Assembly: GCF_003725545.1 (NCBI RefSeq)
Contig: NZ_RJLN01000016.1
Coordinates: 1 to 64,000, forward strand
From: Micromonospora solifontis
Lineage (GTDB): Bacteria > Actinomycetota > Actinomycetes > Mycobacteriales > Micromonosporaceae
Reading direction: 5' to 3'
DNA: 64,000 nt
The notes beneath the pieces were generated by a model that did not search any database, was not told the origin of the DNA, and was given only the letters and a program-made list of their open reading frames with translations. Below are positions 1 through 8,891 of the stretch, piece after piece. Position numbers and translations under genes: made by a program. Position 1 is the stretch's first letter. The number at the start of each line of letters is the position of its first letter.

Positions 1-9
1 CGATCTTCG

Positions 10-50
10 CGGCGCGGCGCGGCGCGGCGCGGGGTGGGGCGGCGCGGGGG
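10..50. repeat. GC-only low-complexity tract after valS
   Basis: A run of GGCGC/GGGGC units with no coding sense lies immediately downstream of the valS stop codon. It may act as a weak transcription end signal, but no clear stem with a T-tract is visible. It touches the window edge, so its full length is unknown. Confidence 0.6.
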
Positions 51-2705
51 TCAGAAGGCGCAGGCGATGACGAGTTCGGTGGTGCGGTCGGGGAGGAGGT
101 CGAGCTTGGCGATCCGGCCCGCCGACCTGAGGTCGTCGGCGACCAGGGTGAGCCGGTCGAGCAGGGCGGCCGGGCCGAGCGCCTCGGCCAGCGGCACCTC
201 CGCCTTCATCGACAGCTTCCGCTCCGACTTGGCCCGGCGCACCTGACCCAGCGCGTCCGCGGCCAGCCGCAGCAGCTCCGGGTCAGCCGGCCCCCGCACC
301 GCCCGGCCCACCTCGTAGGTGGTCGGCCAGGTCGCCCGGTGCACCGAGCCGTACCGCCACCAGGACCACACCTCCTCGGTGACGAAGGGCAGCACCGGGG
401 CGAAGAGGCGCAACTGCACCGACAGCGCGGTGGCCAGCGCCGCCCGGGCCGAGTCGGCCCCCGGCCCGGTGCCGTAGGCGCGCTCCTTCACCAGCTCGAT
501 GTAGTCGTCGCAGAACCGCCAGAAGAACGCCTCCGTGGCCATCAGCGCGGCCGTGTGGTCGTACCCGTCGAAGGCGGTGGTCGCGGCGGCGACCACGCCG
601 GAGAGTTCGGCGAGCATGGCGGTGTCCAGCGGCGCGGTGGCCGACAGCTCCAGGTCGCGGCGCGCCGAGCCGGAGTTGTCCGGGGCGCGCAACGCGTCGG
701 CGGCGCCCAGCCCGAGCACGAACTTCGACGCGTTGAGCAGCTTGGTGGCGAGCCGGCGACCCACCTTGATCTGCGCCGGGTCGAAGGAGAGGTCCATGCC
801 CGGCTTGCCGTTGGCCGCCCAGTAGCGCACCGCGTCCGAGCCGTGCTGCTCCAGCAGCCCCATCGGGGTCACGACGTTCCCCTTGGACTTGGACATCTTC
901 TTCCGGTCCGGGTCCAGGATCCAGCCGGAGAGTTCCACGTCCCGCCAGGGCAGCACGCCGAACTCCAGGTGGGAGCGGACCACGGTGGAGAAGAGCCAGG
1001 TCCGGATGATGTCGTGGCCCTGCGGGCGCAGGTCCATCGGGAAGACCCGGCGGAACAGGTCCGGGTCGGTCTCCCAGCCGCCGACGATCTGCGGGGTGAG
1101 CGACGAGGTCGCCCAGGTGTCCAGCACGTCCGGGTCGCCGACGAAGCCGCCCGGCACGCCGCGCTGCTCCTCCGCGAAGCCCGGCGGCGGCTCGCTGGTC
1201 GGGTCGACCGGGAGCATCGACTCGTCCGGGGTGAGCGGCTGCGACCAGTCCGGCTCGCCGGCGTCGTCGAGCCGGTACCACACCGGCACCGGCACGCCGA
1301 AGAACCGCTGCCGGCTGACCAGCCAGTCGCCGGTCAGGCCGCCCACCCAGTGCTCGTAGCGGTGTCGCATGTGCTCCGGCACCCAGTGCAGCTCCCGGCC
1401 CCGGGCCAGCAGATCGTCCCGCAGGCCGGCGTCGCGGCCGCCGTTGCGCAGGTACCACTGCCGAGTGGAGACGATCTCCAGCGGCCGGTCGCCGCGTTCG
1501 TAGAACTTGACCGGGTGGGTGATCGGGCGCGGCTCGCCGACCAGGTCGCCGGCGTCGGCCAGCAGCTCCACGATCGTCCGCCGGGCGCCGTTGACGGTCT
1601 GCCCGGCCAGCGCCGCGTACGGCTCTGCCGGCACGCCGGCCGGCGGCTCGGGAAGCAGCCGCCCGTCGCGGCCGATCACCACCCGGGTGTCCAGCTGGAG
1701 TTCCCGCCACCAGGTCACGTCGGCCAGGTCGCCGAAGGTGCAGACCATCGCGATGCCGGTGCCCTTGGCCGGGTCTGCCAGCGGGTGCGCGCGCACCGGC
1801 ACCTCGACCCCGAAGACCGGGGTACGCACCGTGCCGCCGACCAGGTCCGCGTACCGCTCGTCGCCGGGCTGGCAGACCAGCGCCACGCAGGCCGGCAGCA
1901 GCTCCGGCCGGGTGGTGTCGATCAGCACCTCCCGGCCGTCCGGCGCGTGGAACCGCAGCCGGTGGTACGCGCCGGGCCGCTCCCGGTCCTCCAGCTCCGC
2001 CTGGGCGACGGCGGTGGCGAACCCGACGTCCCAGAGCGTCGGCGCCTCGGCCTGGTACGCCTCGCCCCGGGCCAGGTTGCGCAGGAACGCCCGCTGGCTG
2101 GTCGCCCGGGCCACCCGCCCGATCGTGGTGTACGTCAGCGACCAGTCCACCGACAGCCCGAGCCGCCGCCACAGCGCCTCGAAGACCTTCTCGTCCTCCG
2201 CCGTGAGCAGCTCGCACAACTCGATGAAGTTGCGCCGGGAGATGGTGGTCGGATTCTTCCGGGCGTCGTCGCTCACCGGCGCGGCCGGCGGCCGCCAGTC
2301 CGGGTCGTACGGCAGGGCCGGGTCGGGGCGCACCCCGTACACGTTCTGCACCCGGCGCTCGGTGGGCAGGCCGTTGTCGTCCCAGCCCATCGGGTAGAAG
2401 ACCGTCCGCCCGCGCATCCGCTGGAACCGGGCCACCATGTCGGTGTGCGTGTACGAGAAGACGTGCCCCATGTGCAGCTCGCCCGATACGGTCGGCGGCG
2501 GGGTGTCGATCGCGTACACGTCCTGCCCCCGGCCGTCCGGGATCGGCGCGTCCGCCGCCGCGCCGTGACCCCGGACAGCCGCTCTGGTGCGGTCGAACGC
2601 GTAGGTGCCGTCCTCCTGCCAGCGGCGCGCCCAGGTCTCCTCGATGCCGTCCAGGGTGGGACGCTCGGGGACACCGGCGCGGGCCGTCCTCGCCGTATCG
2701 GTCAT
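51..2705 (-). CDS. valS: Valyl-tRNA synthetase
   Basis: Cytoplasmic class I aminoacyl-tRNA synthetase that charges tRNA-Val. The HIGH motif appears as HMGH near the N-terminus ([16 protein letters not shown]) and the KMSKS loop is intact ([13 protein letters not shown]). Between them lies a large editing (CP1-like) region, and the anticodon-binding domain follows. The length, about 884 aa, is full for the family. A 5' extension of 13 codons is open, but I chose the ATG at 2705 because TACGAT lies 6 nt upstream of it on the minus strand, the layout of a leaderless actinobacterial promoter. The next minus-strand gene upstream is a secreted protease about 0.2 kb away, separated by a strong hairpin, so valS is probably monocistronic. 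Confidence 0.97.
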   Translation of the reverse strand: MTDTARTARAGVPERPTLDGIEETWARRWQEDGTYAFDRTRAAVRGHGAAADAPIPDGRGQDVYAIDTPPPTVSGELHMGHVFSYTHTDMVARFQRMRGRTVFYPMGWDDNGLPTERRVQNVYGVRPDPALPYDPDWRPPAAPVSDDARKNPTTISRRNFIELCELLTAEDEKVFEALWRRLGLSVDWSLTYTTIGRVARATSQRAFLRNLARGEAYQAEAPTLWDVGFATAVAQAELEDRERPGAYHRLRFHAPDGREVLIDTTRPELLPACVALVCQPGDERYADLVGGTVRTPVFGVEVPVRAHPLADPAKGTGIAMVCTFGDLADVTWWRELQLDTRVVIGRDGRLLPEPPAGVPAEPYAALAGQTVNGARRTIVELLADAGDLVGEPRPITHPVKFYERGDRPLEIVSTRQWYLRNGGRDAGLRDDLLARGRELHWVPEHMRHRYEHWVGGLTGDWLVSRQRFFGVPVPVWYRLDDAGEPDWSQPLTPDESMLPVDPTSEPPPGFAEEQRGVPGGFVGDPDVLDTWATSSLTPQIVGGWETDPDLFRRVFPMDLRPQGHDIIRTWLFSTVVRSHLEFGVLPWRDVELSGWILDPDRKKMSKSKGNVVTPMGLLEQHGSDAVRYWAANGKPGMDLSFDPAQIKVGRRLATKLLNASKFVLGLGAADALRAPDNSGSARRDLELSATAPLDTAMLAELSGVVAAATTAFDGYDHTAALMATEAFFWRFCDDYIELVKERAYGTGPGADSARAALATALSVQLRLFAPVLPFVTEEVWSWWRYGSVHRATWPTTYEVGRAVRGPADPELLRLAADALGQVRRAKSERKLSMKAEVPLAEALGPAALLDRLTLVADDLRSAGRIAKLDLLPDRTTELVIACAF

Positions 2706-2711
2706 CGCCCG

Positions 2712-2717
2712 ATCGTA
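2712..2717 (-). promoter_or_regulatory. Putative -10 hexamer of valS (leaderless)
   Basis: On the minus strand TACGAT lies 6 nt before the valS ATG, so transcription would start at or next to the start codon. There is no Shine-Dalgarno sequence at this start. Confidence 0.5.
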
Positions 2718-2859
2718 GGCACCCGGTGACGGACGGCTCCACACCTTTGCCGGCTACCGGCGTCCGGGCGCGGCGGGCGGCCGTGATCCGGGCTCTGCGA
2801 GGCCGGGCGGCGCGCCGGACCGGATGCGGGCCGGTCCGCCGCCGCGCCGCGACCCCGGA

Positions 2860-2896
2860 CCGCGTCCCGCCCGGCGAGCCCCCGGGCGGGACGCGG
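2860..2896 (-). terminator. Hairpin terminator after the protease gene
   Basis: A perfect 14-bp stem (2860-2873 with 2883-2896) with a 9-nt loop begins 8 nt beyond the stop codon of the protease gene. It has no T-tract, which is usual for high-GC actinobacterial terminators. It separates the protease from valS. Confidence 0.75.
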
Positions 2897-2904
2897 TGGC
2901 GCGG

Positions 2905-4488
2905 TCAGCGGGCGAGGCCGGCCCCCGGGCCCCGGGTGGCGAGCTGGAAGTAGCCCGGGCCGCCCTGCAACGCGTTGACCCGGGCCAGGATGGTGGAGAC
3001 CGGGGCGTAGTGGTTGCGCTCGTCCGGGTTGGTGCACGGGCCCGAACCGGGGTCGCCGTCGGAGAGGATGCCCAGCGCCTTGCCGTCGGACTCGGTGAAG
3101 AGCGGGCCGCCGCTGTCGCCGGGCCGGGCGCAGATGTGCACGTCGATGCCCCCGCCGGTCTTGTCGTAGATCTCGCCGCAGCGGGTGCCGGGCACGTAGC
3201 CGGCCCCGGCACCGGAGTCGACGTAGACCTCGCCGGACTTCGGCGTGTAGCCGGACCCGGTCGCGCAGACCACCCAGCCGGTCTGGATCGCGCTGTACGG
3301 CACGTACCCGGTGATCGGCACGTCCCGGCTGGCCGTGCAGGCCGGGTTGTCGGCCACGCACCAGTAGTTGACCAGGCTCGGCCCGGCGGCGCCCGGGTAC
3401 TGCCAGCGCTGCAGCGCCCCCGGCTGGTACGGCATGATCGCGTAGTCGTTCGGGAAGGCGTTCTCGGCCAGCACCGGGGCGGTCGACTCGACCGAGACCG
3501 GCACCTTCGGCCCGAGGTACTGGTGCCACGTCTGGTCGACGTGCTGGTGCCGGCCGCCGACCACGCAGTGCCCGGCGGTCAGGATGTACCACTGCCCGAC
3601 CCGGGAACGGATGTTGAAGCCGACGGTGCAGCCGCCGACCGTGCCGTCGTCGCGCGGCACGTCCAGCCGGATGCCGCCGCGCATCGGCGCCTGGGCGCAG
3701 TAGCGCGGGTCGCACGCCTTCGGCACCACACCCGCCGGGCGGGGCCGGGCAGTCGCGGGCACGCCGGCGGCGGCGAGCGCCGCGGTCAGCCGGCTGTCGT
3801 CGGCGGCGATCCGCCCCCCGGTGAGCACCGCCAGCGCGTTGCGCCGCGGGTCCACCACCACGTCCTCGCCAACGGTCCCGCCGAGCGTGGTGGCCAGCCG
3901 GGCGGCGGCGTCGGTGAGCCGGCGCAGCGGGTGCCGTACCGTCACCACCCGTACGTGCGCGGCGTCCGGTGCGTCGGCCACGGCCGCCCGTACGGCGGCC
4001 GGGTCGGTGGCCGCGACGACGAGCACCCCGCCGGCGGTCTGGTCCAGCCACATGCCGCCGTAGGTGCCGGGCTGGTCGGCGGCCAGCCGGTCGGCGAGCG
4101 GGCCGGAGTACTCCTGCAGGGCGAGCCGCCGGGCCGCCTCGGTTGCCGAGACGCCGTAGCGCTCGCGCAGGTAGCCGACCGAGGCGGGGGCGGCCGCGGC
4201 CACCTGGGCGGCCGGCCGGGCGGCGGTGGTCGCGGCGGCGCCGGTGGACGCCGGACGGCCACCGGGGCTGGTCGTGCCGCCGCCGCGGCTGCCGAGGCCG
4301 GCCTGCGCGGTCGCCGTCGGATCGTCCACCGGGCCGTGCACCGGGTCGTCGACGCCCGGCCGTTCGACGGCGGTGGCGGCGACCGGTGCCCGGTCGGCGT
4401 CGCCGCCCTGGCTCACCCCCACCGCGGTCGCCCCGATCGTGCAGGCGACCGCCACTCCGGCAACAATCACGCGTCGGCGGATACGCAC
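2905..4488 (-). CDS. Secreted trypsin-like serine protease with prodomain (S1 family, streptogrisin/alpha-lytic-like)
   Basis: Exported serine protease of about 527 aa. The N-terminus has a short Arg-rich segment and one hydrophobic stretch (VIVAGVAVACTIGATAVGV), fitting a signal peptide or anchor. A long Ala/Thr/Pro-rich and helical prodomain follows to about residue 250. The catalytic triad is visible: His307 in LTAGHC, Asp348 in NDYAIM and Ser459 in GDSGGP. Several Cys residues around the triad suggest disulfides. I chose the GTG at 4488 because a GAGG lies 8 nt upstream and the signal-like segment follows directly; the frame is open further upstream but codes for low-complexity sequence. 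The natural substrate is not evident. Prodomain assignment rests on order and length, not on a profile search. Confidence 0.88.
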   Translation of the reverse strand: MRIRRRVIVAGVAVACTIGATAVGVSQGGDADRAPVAATAVERPGVDDPVHGPVDDPTATAQAGLGSRGGGTTSPGGRPASTGAAATTAARPAAQVAAAAPASVGYLRERYGVSATEAARRLALQEYSGPLADRLAADQPGTYGGMWLDQTAGGVLVVAATDPAAVRAAVADAPDAAHVRVVTVRHPLRRLTDAAARLATTLGGTVGEDVVVDPRRNALAVLTGGRIAADDSRLTAALAAAGVPATARPRPAGVVPKACDPRYCAQAPMRGGIRLDVPRDDGTVGGCTVGFNIRSRVGQWYILTAGHCVVGGRHQHVDQTWHQYLGPKVPVSVESTAPVLAENAFPNDYAIMPYQPGALQRWQYPGAAGPSLVNYWCVADNPACTASRDVPITGYVPYSAIQTGWVVCATGSGYTPKSGEVYVDSGAGAGYVPGTRCGEIYDKTGGGIDVHICARPGDSGGPLFTESDGKALGILSDGDPGSGPCTNPDERNHYAPVSTILARVNALQGGPGYFQLATRGPGAGLAR

Positions 4489-4628
4489 GCCGCGAACCTC
4501 CCCGTGTCGGCGATGCCGATCGGCCCGTCGGCGTCCCGCGTCGGGTCGCCCCGGAGCGGAGCCCGGGACGGGCCGATCGATGATCGCGAAGTCTAGCCGC
4601 AGCACCGCTCGCCGGCCGCCCCGTGCGC

Positions 4629-6530
4629 TCAGATCAGCGAGTCCCGCCACTGGCGGTGCAGGGCGGCGTACCGGCCACCGGCGGCGGCCAGCTCGGCCGG
4701 CGACCCGTCCTCGACGATCCGGCCGCCGTCCAGCACCAGCACCCGGTCGGCGGTCTCCACCGTGGAGAGCCGGTGCGCGATGACCAGCGCGGTGCGGTCC
4801 CGCAGCACGGTGCGCAGCGCCCGCTGCACCAGGCGTTCGGTGGGCACGTCCAGCGACGAGGTGGCCTCGTCCAGGATCAGCACGCGGGGATCGGCGAGGA
4901 ACGCCCGGGCGAACGCGACGAGCTGGCGCTGCCCGGCCGAGAGCCGGCCGCCCCGGCGGCGCACGTCGGTGGCGTACCCGTCGGGGAGCGCGGCGATGAA
5001 GGGGTGCGCGCCGATCGCGCGGGCGGCGGCCTCCACCGCCGCGTCGTCGGCGTCCGGCCGGCCGAACCGGATGTTCTCCGCCACCGAGCCGCTGAACAGG
5101 TGGTTCTCCTGGGTCACCAGGACGATCGCCCGGCGCAGTTCGGCGTCGGCCAGGTCCCGCAGGTCCACCCCGTCCAGGCTGACGGTGCCGGCGACCGGGT
5201 CGTGGAACCGGGCGAGCAGCTTCGCCACGGTGGACTTGCCGGCGCCGGTCGGTCCGATCAGCGCGACGGTCTGCCCCGCCGGCACGGTCAGCTCCAGCCC
5301 GGCCAGGATCGGCGTGTCCGGCCGGTAGCCGAAGGTGACCGACCGGAAGGCCACCGCGCCCCGGCGCGGGTCCGTGGGGAGCCGCACCAACCGTTCCGGC
5401 TCGGCCACCGCGGGCCGCTCGTCGAGCACCCCGGCCAGCTTCTCCAGCGCCGCCGTGGCCGACTGGAGGGCGTTGTAGAACTGGCTGAGCTCCTCCATGG
5501 GCTCGAAGAAGCGGCGCAGGTAGAGCAGGAACGCGGCGAGCACCCCGACCTCCGTCGCGCCGCCCAGCACCCGGGCGCCGCCGTAACCGAGCACCAGCGC
5601 GGCGGTCAGGTTGCCGATCAGCCGGATGCCCGGCGAGTAGACCGCGATCAGCCGGAACGCCGCCAGGCTGGCCTGCCGGTAGTCGTCGTTGACCGCGGCG
5701 AAGATGCGCTGGTTGCGCGACTCCCGGCGGTACGCCTGCACCGCCCGGATGCCCCGCAACGACTCGACGAAGTGGACGATGACCAGCGCCACCGCCTCCC
5801 GGGTCCGGCGGTACGCCCCGGCGGAGGCGCGGGCGAACCAGCGGGAGAGCAGGAACAGAAACGGAAAGGCCAGCAGGGTGACGGCGGCCAGCGGCGGGTC
5901 CAGCCAGAGCAGGATGCCCGCCACCGACAGCACCGACAGCGCCGCCATCACCAGCTTGTCGACGCCGCCGTCGACCAGCTCGGCGATCGAGTCCAGGTCG
6001 CTGGTCAGCCGGGACACCATGCGGCCGGAGGTGTACCGCTCGTGGAAGCCGACGTCGAGGCGGAGGAAGTGGGCGTACACCCGGCGGCGGAGATCGAGCA
6101 GCACGGCCTGGCCGATCCGGGCGGAGCGGGAGAGGAAGCCGCGCCGGGCCGCGTACTCCGCGCCGGTGGCCCCGGCGAAGGCGGCGGCGACGGCGATCAG
6201 CGGACCGGCGTCACCGGCCCGCAGCGGACCGATGCCCCGGTCGATGCCGAGCATGACCAGGTACGGGCCGGCCATCGCGGCGGCGTTCTGCACCAGCAGC
6301 AACGCCACCGCCAGACCGAGCCGCCCCCGGTGCGGGCGCAGCAGCCGGCCGAGCAGCGCCCGGCTGCGGGCGCGGAGCCGGGCCACCGCCTCCGGCGTGG
6401 TGTCCTCGGCCCGGCTGCGGTCCGCGTCCGGGTCGGTGGCCCGCCCCCGCCAGCGGGACAGGTCGACGTCGTCGTCGGGGGGCCGGCGCGGCCGGGGGAC
6501 CGGGGGTGGCCCGCCCGGCGCGCCGGTCAC
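4629..6530 (-). CDS. ABC exporter half-transporter (TMD-NBD), canonical-Walker-B subunit
   Basis: Fused membrane and ATPase subunit of about 633 aa of the multidrug/lipid exporter type. The N-terminal half carries the transmembrane helices. The C-terminal ATPase has Walker A GPTGAGKST, a modified signature LSAGQ and an intact Walker B ending in the catalytic Glu (LILDEATSSLD). The start ATG overlaps the stop of the upstream half-transporter by 4 nt (ATGA), so the two are translationally coupled and probably form a heterodimer. The altered signature here pairs with an altered Walker B in the partner, the pattern of exporters with one catalytic and one degenerate ATP site. Transport substrate is unknown. 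Confidence 0.93.
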   Translation of the reverse strand: MTGAPGGPPPVPRPRRPPDDDVDLSRWRGRATDPDADRSRAEDTTPEAVARLRARSRALLGRLLRPHRGRLGLAVALLLVQNAAAMAGPYLVMLGIDRGIGPLRAGDAGPLIAVAAAFAGATGAEYAARRGFLSRSARIGQAVLLDLRRRVYAHFLRLDVGFHERYTSGRMVSRLTSDLDSIAELVDGGVDKLVMAALSVLSVAGILLWLDPPLAAVTLLAFPFLFLLSRWFARASAGAYRRTREAVALVIVHFVESLRGIRAVQAYRRESRNQRIFAAVNDDYRQASLAAFRLIAVYSPGIRLIGNLTAALVLGYGGARVLGGATEVGVLAAFLLYLRRFFEPMEELSQFYNALQSATAALEKLAGVLDERPAVAEPERLVRLPTDPRRGAVAFRSVTFGYRPDTPILAGLELTVPAGQTVALIGPTGAGKSTVAKLLARFHDPVAGTVSLDGVDLRDLADAELRRAIVLVTQENHLFSGSVAENIRFGRPDADDAAVEAAARAIGAHPFIAALPDGYATDVRRRGGRLSAGQRQLVAFARAFLADPRVLILDEATSSLDVPTERLVQRALRTVLRDRTALVIAHRLSTVETADRVLVLDGGRIVEDGSPAELAAAGGRYAALHRQWRDSLI

Positions 6531-8341
6531 GAGTGCACCAGGCCGACGCCGCCGTGCTGTCGCTCCGGCTCGGCGGAGAGCACCGCCCGGTAGGCGGGCA
6601 CGCCCGCCAGCAGTTCGGAGTGGGTGCCGACGGCGACGATCCGTCCGCCGTCGAGCAGCGCGACCCGGTCGGCGAGCGCCACCGTGGACGGCCGGTGCAC
6701 CACCAGCAGGGCGGTGGTGTCCCGCAGCACCCGGCGCAGCGCCGCCTCGACCAGCGCCTCGGTGTGCACGTCGAGCGCGGAGAGCGGGTCGTCGAGGACG
6801 AGCAGCGCGGGCCGGCCGAGCACCGCCCGGGCCAGCGCCAGCCGCTGCCGTTGCCCACCGGAGAGGGAGAGCCCCTGCTCACCGACCCGGGTGGCCAGCC
6901 CCCACGGCAGCCGGTACGCGAATTCGGCCTGGGCCAGCGCCAGCGCGGCGCGTACCTCGTCCTCGCCGGCGTCCGGCCGGCCGAGGGTCAGGTTCTCCCA
7001 GACCGACATGGAGAAGAGGGTGGGCTCCTCGAACGCCACCCCGACCAGCCGGCGCAGCGACCCGAGCCGCAGGTCGCGCAGGTCGTGCCCGTCCAGCGTG
7101 ATCCGGCCGGCGGTCACCTCGTGCAGCCGGGGGACCAGCGAGAGCAGCGTGCTCTTGCCGCAGCCGGTCGCGCCGACCAGGGCCAGCGTCTCGCCCGGCT
7201 CGATGGTCAGGTCGATCTCGCACAGCACCGGCGACCCGGCGCCCGGGTAGCCGAAGGCGACCCGCTCGAAGCGCAGCCGGCCCCGGACCTGGCCGCGGTC
7301 CAGCGCCCGGGCGTGCGGCGCGTCCACGATGGTCGGCGGGGTGTCCAGCACCTCCTGGATCCGGTCGGCGGCGGTCGCCGCCTCCTGCCCGTTGGCGATG
7401 ATCCAGCCGAGCGACTGCACCGGCCAGATCAGCATGAGCTGGAGGCTCACGAAGGCGACCAGCTCGCCGATGGTGAGCTCGCCCCGGGCGACCGCGGCCG
7501 CGCCGGCCACCAGCACCACCCCGAGGGTCAGGTTGGGCACCAGGTCGAACAGCGCCGAGGTCCGGGCCAGCAGCCGCGCCTTGTCGAGGCCGATGTCGTG
7601 CAGGGTGCGGGCGCCGGTGCCGAACCGGGCGGCCAGCTCCGGCCCCCGCCCGTACGCCCGCATGGTGCGCAGTCCCTGCGCGGTCTCCTCGACCAGGGTG
7701 GCCACGTCGCCCTGCTGGTCCTGCATCCGGCGGGAGGCCGCGTGGTAGTGCCGGGCGAACCGGCGGCTGATCAGGAACAGCGGCACCGCGCTGGCCGCCA
7801 CCAGCAGGCCGAGCCACGGGTGCAGCCGGATCAGCAGCACCACCACGGCGGCGTAGGTGACCAGGTTGAGCACCAGGAAGAGCAGGCCGAAGGAGAGAAA
7901 CCGGCGGATCACCGACAGGTCGCTGGTGATCCGGGAGAGGAGCTGGCCGGACTGCCAGCGGTCGTGGCACCCGGCCGGCAGGCGTTGCAGGTGGGCGTAG
8001 AGGTCGGCCCGGAGCGCCGCCTCCATGCCGACCGAGGAGGAGGACTGGGTCCACCGCCGGATGAAGATCAGCACCGCCTCGGCCACGCCGAGCAGGAGGG
8101 CCAGGGCGCCGAGCCGGAGCAGGCCCGTCCCGTCGTGCCGGGCCACCGGCCCGTCCACCACCCGCTGCACCACGAGCGGCACCGCGAGGCTCGCCGCCGT
8201 GGCGGCCAGGGCGGCGAGCAGCAGCCAGGCGAACTCGGTGGCGTAGGGACGCAGGTAGGGACGCAGCCGCCAGAGGTTGCGCAGCGGGTGGGTGCGGGCG
8301 TCGTCACGCGCCGCTGGGCTGCCGTCGCTCTGCGCAGGCAC
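6527..8341 (-). CDS. ABC exporter half-transporter (TMD-NBD), degenerate-Walker-B subunit
   Basis: First gene of the exporter pair, about 604 aa. An N-terminal six-helix membrane domain is followed by an ATPase with Walker A GATGCGKST and canonical signature LSGGQ. Walker B reads LLVLDDPLSALD: the catalytic Glu is replaced by Asp. This substitution is typical of one subunit of heterodimeric exporters such as TM287/288 and LmrCD. The GTG start is supported by TACCGT 6 nt upstream on the minus strand (8348-8353), suggesting a leaderless mRNA. The downstream half-transporter overlaps it by 4 nt. Confidence 0.93.
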   Translation of the reverse strand: MPAQSDGSPAARDDARTHPLRNLWRLRPYLRPYATEFAWLLLAALAATAASLAVPLVVQRVVDGPVARHDGTGLLRLGALALLLGVAEAVLIFIRRWTQSSSSVGMEAALRADLYAHLQRLPAGCHDRWQSGQLLSRITSDLSVIRRFLSFGLLFLVLNLVTYAAVVVLLIRLHPWLGLLVAASAVPLFLISRRFARHYHAASRRMQDQQGDVATLVEETAQGLRTMRAYGRGPELAARFGTGARTLHDIGLDKARLLARTSALFDLVPNLTLGVVLVAGAAAVARGELTIGELVAFVSLQLMLIWPVQSLGWIIANGQEAATAADRIQEVLDTPPTIVDAPHARALDRGQVRGRLRFERVAFGYPGAGSPVLCEIDLTIEPGETLALVGATGCGKSTLLSLVPRLHEVTAGRITLDGHDLRDLRLGSLRRLVGVAFEEPTLFSMSVWENLTLGRPDAGEDEVRAALALAQAEFAYRLPWGLATRVGEQGLSLSGGQRQRLALARAVLGRPALLVLDDPLSALDVHTEALVEAALRRVLRDTTALLVVHRPSTVALADRVALLDGGRIVAVGTHSELLAGVPAYRAVLSAEPERQHGGVGLVHS

Positions 8342-8378
8342 TACCCGACGGTAGCGGCAGGGGGTGACCGCCCCGCTG

Positions 8379-8891
8379 TCAGCTTCCCGTCAGGCGTCCC
8401 TCATGCCCGAGAAGCCACTTCTTCACGTCCAGCCCCCAGCGGTAGCCGCCGAGCGTGCCGTCGGTGCGCAGCACCCGGTGGCAGGGGACGAAGAGCGCGG
8501 CGGCGTTGCGGGCGCAGGCCGCCGCGGCGGCGCGTACCGCGGCGGGCCGCCCGGCCAGCCCGGCGAAGCCGGTGTACGTGACGGGCTCGCCCGGCTTGAC
8601 GTCGCGCAGCACCCGCCAGGCGTGCGCCAGGAAGGCCCCGTCGGTGTGCTGTTCCACCTCGACCATGTCGATCGCGGTCAGGTCGCCGGCCAGGTACGCC
8701 CGGACGGCGGCGCTCACCGGGCCGAGGTCGGCGCGTTCGCGCAGGTCCCCGCGGAGGCTCGGGTGGGTCAGCGGCACCAGGGCCGCCGGGTCGGCGGTGA
8801 AGCCGGCGGCGCGTACCGCTCCGGACGGGCCGGCGAGGACGCTCAGCGGGCCGGCCGGGGTCTCGATGACGATGCTGTCCAGGGTGCTCAT
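8379..8891 (-). CDS. ogt: Methylated-DNA-protein-cysteine S-methyltransferase
   Basis: Suicidal DNA repair protein that transfers methyl groups from O6-methylguanine to its own cysteine. It has about 170 aa; the active site is FVPCHRV with acceptor Cys137, followed by the GGYRWG and KKWLLGHE segments typical of the family. The ATG at 8891 overlaps the stop of ada-alkA (ATGA), so the two repair genes are translationally coupled. A longer reading frame exists upstream, but it lies inside ada-alkA and was rejected. It ends just before the divergent-side intergenic space in front of the exporter gene at 8341. Confidence 0.95.
   Translation of the reverse strand: MSTLDSIVIETPAGPLSVLAGPSGAVRAAGFTADPAALVPLTHPSLRGDLRERADLGPVSAAVRAYLAGDLTAIDMVEVEQHTDGAFLAHAWRVLRDVKPGEPVTYTGFAGLAGRPAAVRAAAAACARNAAALFVPCHRVLRTDGTLGGYRWGLDVKKWLLGHEGRLTGS

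Noticed and set aside
339..2729. 796-aa open frame on the plus strand opposite valS
   Set aside because: It is antisense to a well-conserved synthetase; long stop-free antisense frames are expected in very GC-rich DNA, and the translation is Arg/Pro/Ala/Gln-rich without domains.
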